From Anas platyrhynchos (lineage: Eukaryota; Chordata; Aves; Anseriformes; Anatidae), in the NCBI RefSeq assembly GCF_047663525.1, contig NC_092594.1, positions 34,395,001-34,459,000 on the forward strand: a stretch of DNA of 64,000 nucleotides. The letters run 5' to 3'. The notes under the pieces are model-generated. The model was not told the origin of the DNA and made no database searches. It saw only the letters and a list, made by a program, of their open reading frames with translations. The number at the start of each line of letters is the position of its first letter. The first letter of the stretch is position 1. The translations under genes and the position numbers were made by a program. Of this stretch, positions 52,515 to 63,724 are shown piece after piece.

Positions 52515-53094
52515 CTGCTTAAAATAGACACCTTTATTTCCCTTTCATATAGGTAGCAAAAGTCAGTACAAGGCACCGCTGCAGACAAAGAGCTCTGATT
52601 TCCTGGGGCTGGCAGCAGAGCTGATCAGCTGCTGCTGAATCCTCAGAGCCAGAGCAGTCCATGCAGGAGCCTGCCCGCACTCAGCTCGTGGCAGCAGGCA
52701 GGTTGTCACCCCGGACCACTGCTGTTAAACCCTGGCACCTGCAGCCCACCTCGCAGGGCAATCCGTGATTTTTCACAGGTAAGTTCGTTCCCAGCTGCTG
52801 TGGCTTCAGCTGCAGCCAACGTCTGGCAGCGCTTCAGGTTTGTTTCAGGACCCCACGCAGCCTGTCAGAGAGGAGACCTTCTGCAAGCCAGCTGGATTTC
52901 TATTTAAACAAATAATCCCCTCTTGTAAGCCCTTCGTTCTCCTCCTATGCTTCTTTGCTGGAAGTTTCCCCACGTGCCAAGATTATTTCTCCCCTGAAGC
53001 GTCCGAGGTGTTTTTGTGCAAGCAGAAGTTTGCGTTCTGTGGCTGAGACAGAACAGAACCAACTGTTTCTTGCACCAGGTTCCTTGTTTCACTC
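52515..53094 (-). other. TTC4: TTC4 3' UTR
   Basis: This is non-coding sequence between the TGA at 53095 and the poly(A) signal. No gene is seen on either strand apart from the convergent end of the TMEM205-like transcript. Confidence 0.55.
52533..52538 (-). terminator. TTC4: TTC4 polyadenylation signal AATAAA (minus strand)
   Basis: TTTATT on the plus strand reads AATAAA on the minus strand, about 560 nt past the TTC4 stop. This puts the ends of the two convergent transcripts within about 150-200 bp of each other. Confidence 0.6.
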
Positions 53095-56000
53095 TCAGCG
53101 TCGCAGCCGATGCACCTTCCTGCCAGTGAAGTACTTCTTGGAGAAAGGAGAACGCTTCACAAACGCCAGAACTGTCGGCGTCCCAGCCTTCACAAAATAC
53201 CTGCAAAGATTAAAAGGAGCGCTTGGGTTTCCCTGCATCTGGCAAAAGGTCCTGCAAAGCAAAGCAGGTGACTGCTGCCCAGCTCTATGAAGGCTGACGA
53301 GCTTTTTGGCTGGTTGGCAGAGCCAATCCCACATCCGAGGAGTGTTTTATAACACAAAGCTTCTCCCAGCAACTACTGCCGTGCTGCGGGCCTTCCCCAG
53401 CTAGCTACAAGACGGTGCAAGCTAACAGCACAAGCTTTACAGCAGTTTTTTTTTCCACCAACAGCCAATTCTTTTCTCTAAACAACACTTGAAAGGCAAT
53501 TCCAGGGAGTGAAACTGTGCTGCATGCTGGGTGGGGACCTGCCCGCACAGCGTTATGAACAGTGAGAGCATTGTTCACCGTCACCACGCTGCTGTGTGTA
53601 GCCCAACTCCCCCTTCCCATCTCTATCCAGCCCTGGAGAGAGTTGTGCATTTTTTTTGGGGGGGGAAGAAAACAAAAAACAAGTCACTGAAACCAGCCAC
53701 AAAGCCACGTGGCCCTGGTGCCTTACATCTTCCTCGCTTTGAGATGGCCACGAGTCAGGGCTGTTAAATCAGAGGAAAAAACTGCCCTTAAAGCTGAAAG
53801 CTGGTGCTTGGTGCCTTCGTGCTCCCCCTGGAAGCGAACAGGTCCAGCCTCACCTTTGGTGCTGCAGCGCTTGTAGCAACGTCTGGTCTGGGTTCAGCTC
53901 GTACATTTCTGCTCTTTCTTCATCTTCAAAGTAGAGCTGAAGAAATTTGGGAGGGTTATTACAGGCTTCGGATACAAGAAGGCAAACTACTACGCTGTTG
54001 CAAGCCCAGTAGCAGCACAGCAGAAACCTACCAGAGGTTTATCAAACCTCTGTACCTTGACCTGACTGTGTCACACTGTTTTCAGCCACGCACGCCGCTT
54101 TGTGTCAATTCAAAGTCTTCCAGGTACCGACCAGCTTAGCCTCTCGTGGCAGCAGCAGCAGGAACACAAAACACAGGGGCTGCTCCTGTGCCTTACAGCA
54201 CAGCAACCCCAATCTCCTGGGATTTCACCTTTTAACAGGTGAAACGTAGCAACGGCATGAATTAAACGGAGTGGGTTTTAAAGAAATCCATTCTGTTTGT
54301 TTAAATAGAAGAGATTCAGATCTGGCCGTGCCTTATGTTGTCCGTACACGCACGCAGCTACAATCCCAGTTTCTGATCTGGCAAAGTACACAGACGCTGG
54401 CCTTTTGGACCTGCCTGCCCACCGCACTACCGGCTGCCCTGCCGCCTGGCACGTGTCAAGGGGAAAATGAGACAAACAGCAACAGCTCTCTAGGTACAGC
54501 TCCTGAAAAGCGCTCCAAACCTGCTGTAGCCACAACAAAACCACACTGACTTGATGGGTTTAACTGGGTGGGTGTTTATCTGCCATCAATTAGGTCTGAA
54601 ATTATTATTATTTTAAATATTATTTGGATTGGACAATTTCACCACAACAAAGTTAAAAAAAAAAACAAAAACAAGCAGCCTAACAGCCCGATGGTAAACA
54701 GATAACGGTGCCATTGCCTTCATACACACAGAGATGCTCAACCTCCCAAAGAAACAAACTCAAATAGAAGTCAAGTTTCTTACCTCAAGATTGCCGGGAA
54801 GGTATTTTCTTTCTAAATCCCAAGGAGGCAACTCAGCAAACATCACTGTTAAATGATCAATAAATCTAAAAAAAAAAAAAACAAATCATACTTGTTATCT
54901 TAGTGTTCAGTTTAATTTGTACAGTTGGCATGTGAATAATGGGAAAAATAAGTTAACAAATCGGTCTGTGGACCGAAAATAAGTTTAGATGTCTGCAAGT
55001 TTAATAGCTTCTTCCTTTGAAGCTCATTGCTTTTGCCATGAGACCAAGGCCCTGGTTTAACTCATACTACTGGTTTCAAACTTGAACAGTGCAGGAGCAA
55101 GTTATTTTTAGTTTTTCTTTTCACACTGAAAAAAGGTGTGAAAATAAACTCTGTGATTTTTTAATCTACAACTCATTTCCCTTGGTCCCATCAGCACCGT
55201 GCTCCACCAGATCAGCGCTCAGAATATGCTCATGTGTCAGTCACTTGTTTATTTTGGCACGTCGGGAGAACTGGAAGCACCAGCTCCTGGAACTTGTTCC
55301 AAGAACCCATTTTCACTGTTTTTGGTCATGAAAAGAATACTGTGTAAGAACTACAGCTTTACTAATCTGTTTGCACTGTATTTTTAAGTTGTAATGCTGT
55401 TAGTGGATCTGAAGAATGCATATGTCCCTACAACAAAATGTTACAAATTTCGAGTTTGTTTAAATTTGCCAGACCAGAAACTGAAGTTTATGTCAGGAAA
55501 GTGGAGGTCCCAGCCAGTCACTTGCTTATAGTCTGTAAGGTCTACAGCACTTCAGAAAAGCCTAGTGGCTCATTAGTGATCCCGAGAAGCTCCTTTATGG
55601 AGGCATTTTTTTTTTAGTTTAATCCTCTTGTCAAGACCCATGTATTTGGAGGGCTTCAAAGCAGCACCTTGGTGAACCTCTGAAACCCGTGCATGCAGAT
55701 GGGTCACAAATATTGCTGCCCACTGGTCTAGGCTTGCAGAGTAGGCCCCTTTAATCGCACTGGCTAGACATGTATGATGTGTTTCTCTGAACCATAAATG
55801 TAAGCAGTATCTAGATTTTGGCCCTCAAATATTTTAAAGCAGCATTTGTAGGTCACAGATCCCTTCCAACCTGAATTATTCTCAGGAGGTCATCCAGCGC
55901 AACCTCCTGCTCAAAAGCAGGGTCAGCTAAGAGATCCAAGCTCTGGAGCTACTTCACTGGCATGAAATGATGTTTCACTTACTGGCTGTTGACATTTACT

Positions 56001-59000
56001 CAACTTCTCCTTCATGCCAGAACGCTGCTGACAGTGCATTTACCTGGAGTTCTCGTGGAAAGCCTCAATGAAGTCTGTCTGCTCGTGCTCGGGATACAGA
56101 AAGAGGACAGGCCAGTTCAGGTTGCCATCAGCATCCAAGTGCACCTTGGCCCCTGTGGCATTGTGAGAGTGGAACCCGTCTAAAGATATCTCAGCCAGAC
56201 CATCAGATATGTCCTCTTCTTCATTTGAGGGTTCAAGAACCAGCTTGATATTTCTTTCCTAGTGGGGAGGAAGGAGATTAAAAATAAAATAAAATAAAAT
56301 AAAGTGTATGTGTGGAGATAAGATCAGAAAAATTAGCAGTAAAAGGACAAATTGTGTCACTCTCGTTAATGAATCTGCTCTTAAGCATTCCACCAAAAAC
56401 TTGGGTGACTGCTCTTCCCTACAGATTCCAGAACCTCAGCCAGGTACCCAGACTGCTCATAAAATGAGTGATGAGAGGTGGGAATCCAGAGGAGCTAGCA
56501 TGCGGAGAAAAAAAGGCCTGGGAAGACATGGGGAAAGGGATGCAGCTGAAGTTCTGTTCTTTGGGACCTAGCAAGCATAACTTCAGGGTGCAATCACATG
56601 CAGCAGCTCCTGAGTGCTCCTCTTGGATGCTTGGTCCATCTCCTAACACCAGGTTTGTATTTTGCATTAGTTGTTACCTAAAATATGGAAACAGCCCTGG
56701 GAGCTGGGGCTAGAACCAAGCACATAAGGAGAATCAGGGCTGTCTCTCAGTATTTTTAGTGCTAGCCCTCAAATCTGCACAGGAAAACAAATCCTTGGAG
56801 ACAAACAAGAAGAAAAAAAAAAAGAAGAAACAATACACAAATCCCCTCACTGACCCACCTTTATCGCTGCCAGCAAAGTTTCCTTTTGACCTTGTTCTTT
56901 CTTCTCTATCACCTTTGCTTTCCTCGCGTCCCGCTCCGCAGCTCGCTGCGTGTAAGAGAAGATTGCACCACGTTCAAACACAGCAAGTCACTGCCCATCA
57001 TCACTCCGCTGCTGAGTGGAGAAATCAGCCTGGATCTCCAGAAGGGCTCCAGCTTTTTTCCCTCCACATCTCAACAACACATGCTGTGCAGAACCACCTC
57101 TCAGTTCTGCTTTGGGGAGAAATTACACTGCAGAGAAACTTGCACAGAGTACTCTCTGGCCAAAGAGCTTCTAGATGCAAAGCAGGCAGAACAAATCCTG
57201 AAATAAGCACAGTAGATGCTAGACTCCCGTAATACTTACCTTTAATTTGTCAGCTTTAGCTCTCATTTCCACAAGCTTTTTCTCTTTTGAGTCTATTCGC
57301 AAGCCCTCCTCACACCATGCTATTGCTTCAGAGAAATTCTTTAGCTCCATGTGACAGAGAGCTCCTGGAAGGATTAAGACTTTAAGTGTCTGGCGTTGGA
57401 GTTGGTATATGACTAGTACACAACATGGTGGTTATAAAAACAGCTTTAGGCCTAGCGCCTTCCAAAGGCATGTATGGCAACACATGCTATTGTTTTGCGG
57501 GGTCATGTTCAATCACAGACTTCCAGCAGGTGTGGTGAGCCGAGAAGAAAATCTAAAACATTTTAGCAGCTCTAGCACCACTCGCTAGTCTAGTCACAAG
57601 TCTGTGAAGGATGAGAGCAGTGTCTGTTACGAGCAAAATTTCATCATTACAATTAACATTTCAGTATGTTTCAAAAGGAAAAATAAAGCAGTAATTTACA
57701 CAGAATGACAAATAATGAAAAAAAAACAACCCTGCACTAAAAGCAAGTATTGTGGAAAGCAGTAAAAGTTATGCTATCTTCTATAGAAAATGGTTCAGTT
57801 AATGCCTCTTTTACGAATAGGGAAGCTGAAGAGCAAAAAGATAGCACTTTGATTGAAAATCCAATACAAAACACAAAGCTATGTACTGGAGAGAAACAGC
57901 AACAGCAGAACAAGAGAAGAGATCTAGTACAGTAACAGTTTTACTTTTCTGAAATGAATGCAGTCCTGAAGGAAAGATGCACACTCACAGCAATTTAAGG
58001 TTTATAAGCAGTTACTTAAACCACAGAAACATGCAGTGAAAAAAGGCAACAAAATTCCACTCTGAGGTTTGTAACTACAAGAGGGTAACAAGTAAACACA
58101 ACGTATTTAAAGCTGTTTTGAGGGGATGTTCCTTGCACTCCATGCAGTAACACAGGCTTTAACACTTACCTCTTATGATTGCTTTGAGGTGGGTGGGCTT
58201 CAGCTTTTTTGCTTGGATCGCATCATTGAGGGCAGAACGGTAGTTACCTATAAACAAAATAAAACTGCTTAGAAACTTGGATTTACACTTCAAATCCAAG
58301 CAGCAAAATCCCTAAGCAACAAAATAGCTTGTGTGGGGACTGTAGTTCACCACTTCTACATTCACCAGGAGACAAGAGGGGGAAGAAGGAGCAAACCTAG
58401 AGCAAGAAGTGCAAGGACAGGAGTCAGACAGGTGAAAGATAAACCATGCGACTGAAGAGATAATCTGCCAACTGCAACATGCAAAAGCATTAAAAGGCCA
58501 AGAACAGCCTCTTTGCTGTAGCAGTAGTGTTGGGTGGTAGATTTAGGACATGGTGAGTGGCAAAATTTGTTGCTTCAGGAGATGTTTGCGAGCAGTGCAG
58601 GCCCTACACACAGCTGGGCTCCAGATTGAGCCAGGTTTTCAGGGTTCCAGACGTCTTTTTTTACCACAAATAAGCTATTTATCATGCTGTATCACAAGAA
58701 AAGGAGATTTAAAACAGGAAAGCACAGCAGGAAAGCAGCTCTGGACCCCTCACCCAGGTGGAAGTGCGCGGCCCCCCTGTTGGTGTGCAGCACGGCGTTG
58801 AGCTCTGCGTCCTCGCACTTCTTCTTCAGCCCCTCGCTGTAGGACACGACGGCCCTGCCGTAGTCCTTCTCCCTGAAGTACTCGTTGCCTTCGTTTTTGT
58901 ACATCTTGGCCAACTCTGCAGGGCGGCACCGGGCGCAGCTGCCTCAGAGGAGACCGCGCTGCCCCACCACCCCCGGGGGCACCCCCAGCGCTGAGGGGCG

Positions 59001-59295
59001 ACCCCCACCGACCTCCCCAGCCCCAAACCTGCGGGCTCCTGCTCCTCGTCGAACAGCAGGGACTGCAGGCAGGCCAGGTCGGGCTGCCGCGCCGCGTCGA
59101 TCTCGGCCGGGCACCGCTTCATGAACATGGGGATGGCCTCCAGCTCCTGCGGGAACACTCCTCGCCTCAGCCCGCGCCGCCATCTCGCTGCTGTGCTCCC
59201 CCAGCTCCCCCACACCGCCTCACCTGCTCCCAGGTGTCCGGGTTGAAGCCGCCCCGGTACCTCCGAGCCTCGCCGCTCCCCTCAGGCTCCGCCAT
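53095..59295 (-). CDS. TTC4: TTC4, tetratricopeptide repeat protein 4 (HSP70/HSP90 co-chaperone)
   Basis: Ten exons on the minus strand join in frame to 375 residues (human about 387): 59295-59224, 59146-59029, 58915-58754, 58247-58170, 57364-57240, 56945-56859, 56258-56044, 54865-54784, 53936-53854 and 53200-53095 (TGA). All junctions are GT-AG. Residues 1-24 hold the RYRGGF motif. TPR helices run from about 68 to 184 (YKNEGNEYFREKDYGRAVVS, LNAVLHTNRGAAHFHLG, then KLKPTHLKAIIRGALCHMEL). A charged helix spans about 185-213. The C-terminal wheel domain (about 235-375) includes LNWPVLFLYPEHEQTDFIEA and ends KYFTGRKVHRLRR. The family (yeast Cns1) binds HSP90/HSP70 and supports client folding. 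The human protein's first 11 or so residues have no counterpart here. The promoter is CpG-rich. Confidence 0.95.
54866..56043 (-). other. TTC4 intron 7, with CR1 remnant
   Basis: This 1.2-kb intron has no coding content. It holds a CR1-like remnant at 55855-55932. Confidence 0.8.
55855..55932 (+). mobile_element. CR1-like LINE remnant
   Basis: AGATCCCTTCCAACCTGAAT is followed by AGGAGGTCATCCAG, CAACCTCCTGCTC and AAAGCAGGGTCAGCTAAGAG. Both pieces are common in avian CR1, apparently from different parts of the element, so this is a broken or nested copy. It is short and diverged. Confidence 0.65.
56281..56303. repeat. (AAAAT)n simple repeat in TTC4 intron
   Basis: Four to five AAAAT units lie just upstream of the 3' splice site of TTC4 exon 7 on the minus strand. 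Confidence 0.9.
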
Positions 59296-59420
59296 GGTGC
59301 TGCCGAGCCCGCCCCGCTCCTCACGGCCCGGCCCCAGCGCCTCAGCGCGGCGCCGCCTCAGCCCGCCCTCTCCTACCCCCCCCCCGCCGCCATTTTGCCC
59401 GCCCAGCGCCTGAGGGGGAG
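59296..59420 (-). promoter_or_regulatory. TTC4: TTC4 CpG-island promoter with YY1 site
   Basis: This CpG-dense sequence upstream of the ATG has CAAAATGGCGGC on the minus strand (59386-59397) about 95 bp upstream. It has no TATA box. Confidence 0.6.
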
Positions 59421-61351
59421 CCGGGGGAGTCCCTCAAACCCTGCCCTGATTCTTTGTACAGCCCCAAAAAGCCCGTCCCGGTGGTGTGGAAGGGTCTCGG
59501 TTATGCCTTGCCCTGCTTTTAGCTCTGTGATGGTAGCGCAGGGTCTGCTTTGGGTCTGTCCAGGTGGTGGGAGCAGCTCGGGGAAACCAGAGCATCGCTG
59601 GACCCTCGGGAGGGACCAAAGCAGCTTTTCTGAGGCAGGAAAATGAGCTGGCTTCACCTTTTGCAGCTGTTCTGCAGTGGTTATCAGTCCTGAGATAAAT
59701 ATATACAGATAAAATGCACCCAAGAGTTTCTGGAGTCACAAGCAGGAGCAAGCAGGGCCCCTGTGTGCAGCCCCTCTGGAACTTGGCTCCCTGAGCCAGG
59801 TGCAGAAATTGGGCAAATCTGTTTGGAAATTTGGACCTGGTCACGCAACGTGCATACACCGCTACACCTGCACCTGAGGAAGGAAAGCACAAGAGTAACA
59901 CACAGGGCTCCAAGATCCTCGTTCAGGCTGTGCTGCAAACTATCTTGGGGGAAGAGGGGGCTCCGTTTCCACTTTGTCAACGTGCTTGTCTGTGGAAACA
60001 CTACCCCACCTTCCAAATAGCACGCGACCTGCAGAAGGAAAACACTCGCATGTTTGAAATTTCCTCTGCACGCATTTACTGGAATTTCTCTGGTGTCAGT
60101 GAGAGTCCCCCAGCTTCCCCACACTCCCCTGTCCAGCAGGTGATCTGCCAGGAAAAGAGCCAAAGCTCGCACCCCTCTGAATCACATGTTTTGCTGAGTT
60201 GATAACTTTACCTCAACAAATAAGGCCGTTGCTGTGACCTTACACTGCTTTTGCACCCGAGTGTAACTGCAGTGTAAGGCAGGTCTTGAGGGCAATGATC
60301 CTGCCTCAGATGAGGGGGAAGGATTGTATGACCTGGGAACACAAGTAGAGCAGTGGCTCTGCCATGAAGTCCTACGTGGCAGTGGCCCTGTTGTTGCTGG
60401 TATATCTAGATGCAGCAGGTCCAGAAGCTGCAGCATGGGGAGAGGCAATTCTCCCCAAAGATCTCCCTGTGCAGGGCTGGACAGTGGTCACATAAGGGTT
60501 CATGGGGAGATGTCAGCAGTGTGACAGGGATGGGTGCATGCTCAGTGTTCAGCACTGTCAAATGCTTGCAGGAACGAGGCTGGGAAGGATCTCGCTGTCC
60601 CTACCTTTGGGGCTACTGCCACATCCTTTGCTTGTTGGAGTTTGTGGAGCCCAGCCATGAACGTGTGGGACAGCACACCCCATGGGGACAGCAGGGCACT
60701 TTGTGGGACTGGTGATGAGCAGAAGATGCTGCCATGACGTGTAACAGGGCCAGAAAGGAATGCTTGGCTGGGTAGATAGAAAAGGGCCCAGCCCATGAAG
60801 CCAGCAGCCACCACAACCACTCCATCACTGCCCCAGCCTAGTGGATCCACGTCTCACCAGCTGAACTGACTTGCAGGCTGGGTGTGGGTGCCTGACAGCA
60901 TTCATCACCTTTTTTTCCTGCAGATTCATAATGCTAAGGCATTTGCAAACTGAAAAAGGCTCTCCAGCTCACCCTTTTGCTTTAATTTTATGTGCAAATT
61001 AAACTCCACATTCACAGAACTTGGGTGTCTCCAAAGACAACATGCAAGCCAGGGAAAGGCACTTTCCTTTCTCTCTCTCTGAAAACCCTTCATCTAAAGA
61101 ATTCAGTACCTGAAAAGGGTGAAGGAAAGGCCCCTCATATCCCCATGTTGCAGCGTCTAGTGGGGCTTGTGTGGGCTGACCCAGCTCACCCCATCTCCTG
61201 GTGCTGCTGCAAGGTGCTGTGGGTGGCTCAGATGTGAACTGGATATGGCTCTGCTCACCCAGAGCCATCACTAACAGGCAGCAACTCCTTAAGAAGGAAC
61301 TGCTCAGGCCCACTCAGTGCAGCAAAAATGAGAGATTAGCAGACGGGGATT
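59421..61351. other. TTC4-PARS2 intergenic region and PARS2 3' UTR
   Basis: No gene is supported in this stretch. Several open frames of 80-160 codons are present on both strands but lack protein-like conservation or splice structure. The right end (about 60980-61351) is probably PARS2 3' UTR. ATTAAA on the minus strand at 60981-60986 is a candidate poly(A) signal. Confidence 0.6.
60981..60986 (-). terminator. PARS2: Candidate PARS2 poly(A) signal ATTAAA
   Basis: TTTAAT on the plus strand reads ATTAAA on the minus strand, about 366 nt past the PARS2 stop. No canonical AATAAA was noticed closer. Confidence 0.4.
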
Positions 61352-62737
61352 TTAAGGGACTTGCACTTTACTCAGTAACTCAATGACACCTTCCTTGGTG
61401 AGGTACAAAACCTCACCAGAGTTTTGATCCCAAACCTCAAAGACCGGAGGGTCCTCGCAAGCCCTCTTCCCAGCTATGACCACGTAGGGGTACCCCAGCT
61501 TTTTGGCATCTTTCAGCCTTTTGCCAATTGTCATCTGCGTCCTGTCATCCAGCACTGCGTCACCCGCGAGGTGCGGATGGGCCTCAACGAAGTCGTCGTA
61601 GATGCCCTCCAGCAGCGCGGCTCCCTGCTCCTCCTTGCTGCCTTTCTTGGGGGGGATGAAGCACACCTGGTAGGGCGCGATGAGGCTCGGCCAACGGATG
61701 CTGTCCTCTGTCGACAGCACCTCGATGGAGGCTGCCAGGATGCGCGTGACACCCAGCCCGTAGCACCCCATTTCTGCCAGGTGGGGCTTGTTGTCGGGGG
61801 AATAGTAGATGGCGTTGTAGACAGCCGAGTACTTGGTACCCAGATAAAACGTGTGCCCCACTTCGATCCCTCTCGTCTGGGTGAGTTTTTCCCCACACGT
61901 GGGGCATGCAGCCTGCTCCCCGCTGACCATCTCCACGTTGGCCGCGAAGTGTCCGTGTGGGCACAGCACCAGCCGGTCCTCGCCGATGTCCGCTGGCAGC
62001 TGGAACTCGTGGGACGTGGTGCCCCCGATGCTGCCTGTGGCCGCCCGCACCTGCACGCAGGGCAAGCCCAGGCGCTCGAAGAGGCTGCGGTAGGCACCGC
62101 ACAGCAGCTCGTAGGTGCGCTGAGCCGCCTCCTCTGAGGTGTCGAAGGTGTACATGTCCTTCATGTAGAACTCCCGGCTGCGCAGCAAGCCGAAGCGGGG
62201 CTTGGGCTCGTCCCGAAACTTCCTTGTCACTTGGTAGAGGCGCAGCGGCAATTGCTTGTAGGACAGCCCGCTCTGCGCCGCCACCAGCTCCGTGACCGCC
62301 TCTTCGTGCGTGGGCCCCAGGCAATACTCCTTGCCGTGCCTGTCAGCCAGGCGGAACAGCTCCGGCCCCATGTTCTCCCAGCGCCCGCTGGCTCGCCACA
62401 GCTCCGCCGAGCTCAGGCAGGGCATGTTCACCTTCTGCCCTCCCACCGCCTCCATCGCCTGATCGATGAGGCGGACGAGCTTGTCCATGGCGCGGACGGC
62501 GGGCGGGAGGTAGCAGTAGCAGCCGGTGCTGCCGGGGTGGATGAGCCCCCCTTGCACCATCAGCCTGTGGCTGCGGCTGCCCGCCTCCCACCCCGCCTCG
62601 CTCCCCTCGCCCTGCAGGTTCAAGGGCTGGAAGAGCTCGGACAGCAGCAGGCGCCGCCGCCTGGCTCCAGGAGGGGCCCCGGAGGCTTGCAGCAAGGGGC
62701 CGGCCGCCGCTCGCCAGCCGCGGAGCCCGCCCGACAT
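61352..62737 (-). CDS. PARS2: PARS2, mitochondrial prolyl-tRNA synthetase
   Basis: This is an intronless frame of 461 residues (human 475). It is a bacterial-type class II synthetase that charges mitochondrial tRNA-Pro with proline. The N-terminus is basic and Ala/Arg-rich (RARRRRLLL-type stretch near residues 25-33), fitting a mitochondrial presequence. Class II landmarks are present: GPTHEE (about 140), motif 2 RKFRDEPKPRFGLLRSREFY (about 170-190), the proline-site segment TTSHEFQLP, and motif 3 GCYGLGVTRILAA (about 315-330). The anticodon-binding domain (about 345-461) contains PYVVIAGKRA. There is no inserted editing domain, as in other mitochondrial ProRS. I chose the ATG at 62737 because it gives the family length. 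An in-frame ATG at 62836 would add 33 residues. The gene lies 2.0 kb behind TTC4 on the same strand. Confidence 0.95.
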   Translation of the reverse strand: MSGGLRGWRAAAGPLLQASGAPPGARRRRLLLSELFQPLNLQGEGSEAGWEAGSRSHRLMVQGGLIHPGSTGCYCYLPPAVRAMDKLVRLIDQAMEAVGGQKVNMPCLSSAELWRASGRWENMGPELFRLADRHGKEYCLGPTHEEAVTELVAAQSGLSYKQLPLRLYQVTRKFRDEPKPRFGLLRSREFYMKDMYTFDTSEEAAQRTYELLCGAYRSLFERLGLPCVQVRAATGSIGGTTSHEFQLPADIGEDRLVLCPHGHFAANVEMVSGEQAACPTCGEKLTQTRGIEVGHTFYLGTKYSAVYNAIYYSPDNKPHLAEMGCYGLGVTRILAASIEVLSTEDSIRWPSLIAPYQVCFIPPKKGSKEEQGAALLEGIYDDFVEAHPHLAGDAVLDDRTQMTIGKRLKDAKKLGYPYVVIAGKRACEDPPVFEVWDQNSGEVLYLTKEGVIELLSKVQVP

Positions 62738-62880
62738 GACGGCGGCCGGCCCTGAGGGGAGCGGGCAGGGGGCGGCGGGCGCAGCCCACAAAATGGCGGC
62801 CGGAGGCGGGAACGGCCGTGGGGGAGGCTCCGTCATGGCGGGGACGGGGAGGGAGAGGCAATGAGGGCGCCGTCTGCCGT
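62738..62880 (-). promoter_or_regulatory. PARS2: PARS2 CpG promoter with YY1 site
   Basis: This short CpG-dense region has GCCGCCATTTT on the minus strand (plus-strand AAAATGGCGGC at 62790-62800), 53-63 bp upstream of the preferred ATG. It has no TATA box. If transcription starts at this site, the upstream ATG at 62836 would be outside the transcript. Confidence 0.55.
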
Positions 62881-63487
62881 GTGGAGGCCGCGGGGCGCTG
62901 AGGGGAGCTGGGGGGACATCCCCCCCTGCCCAGTGACCGCCGCCTTGCTGCGCTTTTCAGCATCCCTCCTGGAGCTGGAGCTCAGTGGAAATTAAAAAAA
63001 TATCTCTGAAGAGCAGTTGTAAGCACATATAAAAGTACTCCGCTAAGGGTGGAGATTTCACTTCACTGACCCGCGTTTTACAAGGAATTAAATTATCATT
63101 TTAAAATATAAGGAAGTGAGTGTGAACCCTTGTTTTATTTAGAAATGGGATCTGAGGAAATCTTCATGATTCTTCTATAACACAGAACACACACTGAGGT
63201 GCACTGCCATTTATAGCCATGTGGAAATGGGAAAAATAAGGGATTAAAGGGGCTGTTTTTAATGCTCCTGAGTGATTTAGGAGCACTGAAGCCACTAAAC
63301 GCTTGAGACATCCCTGCAAGAGGCCTCAGCATCCTGTAAGGCACTGCCCAGAGGGACAGGTCTCTCAGCAGCTCAGTGCCGGAGCCAGGATCTGGCTGTG
63401 GTTTCCTGGCTCCCAAATAACGACTTCACTCCCAAACCGCCTCCACTGGTTTTGCCAGATAATTACTTCTTCCTACGTGTTTCTCAC
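62881..63487. other. Region between PARS2 promoter and TTC22-like exon
   Basis: This is an AT-rich unique sequence with no gene. I looked here for the downstream exons a minus-strand TTC22 would require and saw none. Confidence 0.6.
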
Positions 63488-63724
63488 CGCAATCAAGTGA
63501 GCAATGGAGACGCTGTCGGGGAGACATGCAGCGGCTGAGCTGCAGGTCCTGCAGGATGCCTGGTGCCACGGTGGATATCCCCATGGCCACCTCCTGCTTG
63601 CTCAGCAAGTGGAAGGTTTTCACCAGGCGCTTCAGGGCCGGAGAGTTGTCCTTCATTGTTTCTATCGCTTCTTCCAGCCGCGGAAGCGAAACACTTTTCC
63701 TTCAGTGACTTACTGCCTGCTGCG
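63488..63724 (-). pseudogene. TTC22-like isolated exon, probably a relic
   Basis: On the minus strand the frame reads EEAIETMKDNSPALKRLVKT then FHLLSKQEVAMG. This aligns residue for residue with the TPR segment KAIE..K..P.L.RL.K.F..LGKQ..A.G of TTC22 as I remember it, the gene expected next to PARS2. A usable 3' splice site (TTTGTCTCTTTGATCAG before 63724) and donor (GCG|GTGAGAAA at 63488) flank it. However, the expected preceding Cys-Phe (KEKCF) is in a different frame, 19 nt away, so the exon carries a frameshift. After ILQDLQLS the similarity fades. Nothing resembling the roughly 200 residues that should follow is found in the 750 bp before PARS2. I read it as a broken remnant; a real but divergent exon, or an assembly error, is possible. 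Confidence 0.45.

Noticed and set aside
59434-60172. Minus-strand open frames of about 160 codons between TTC4 and PARS2
   Set aside because: No recognisable family, start context or splice signals support them, and neighbouring frames are equally open.
61424-62137. 237-codon open frame antisense to PARS2
   Set aside because: It is a shadow of the PARS2 coding sequence on the opposite strand with no independent signals.
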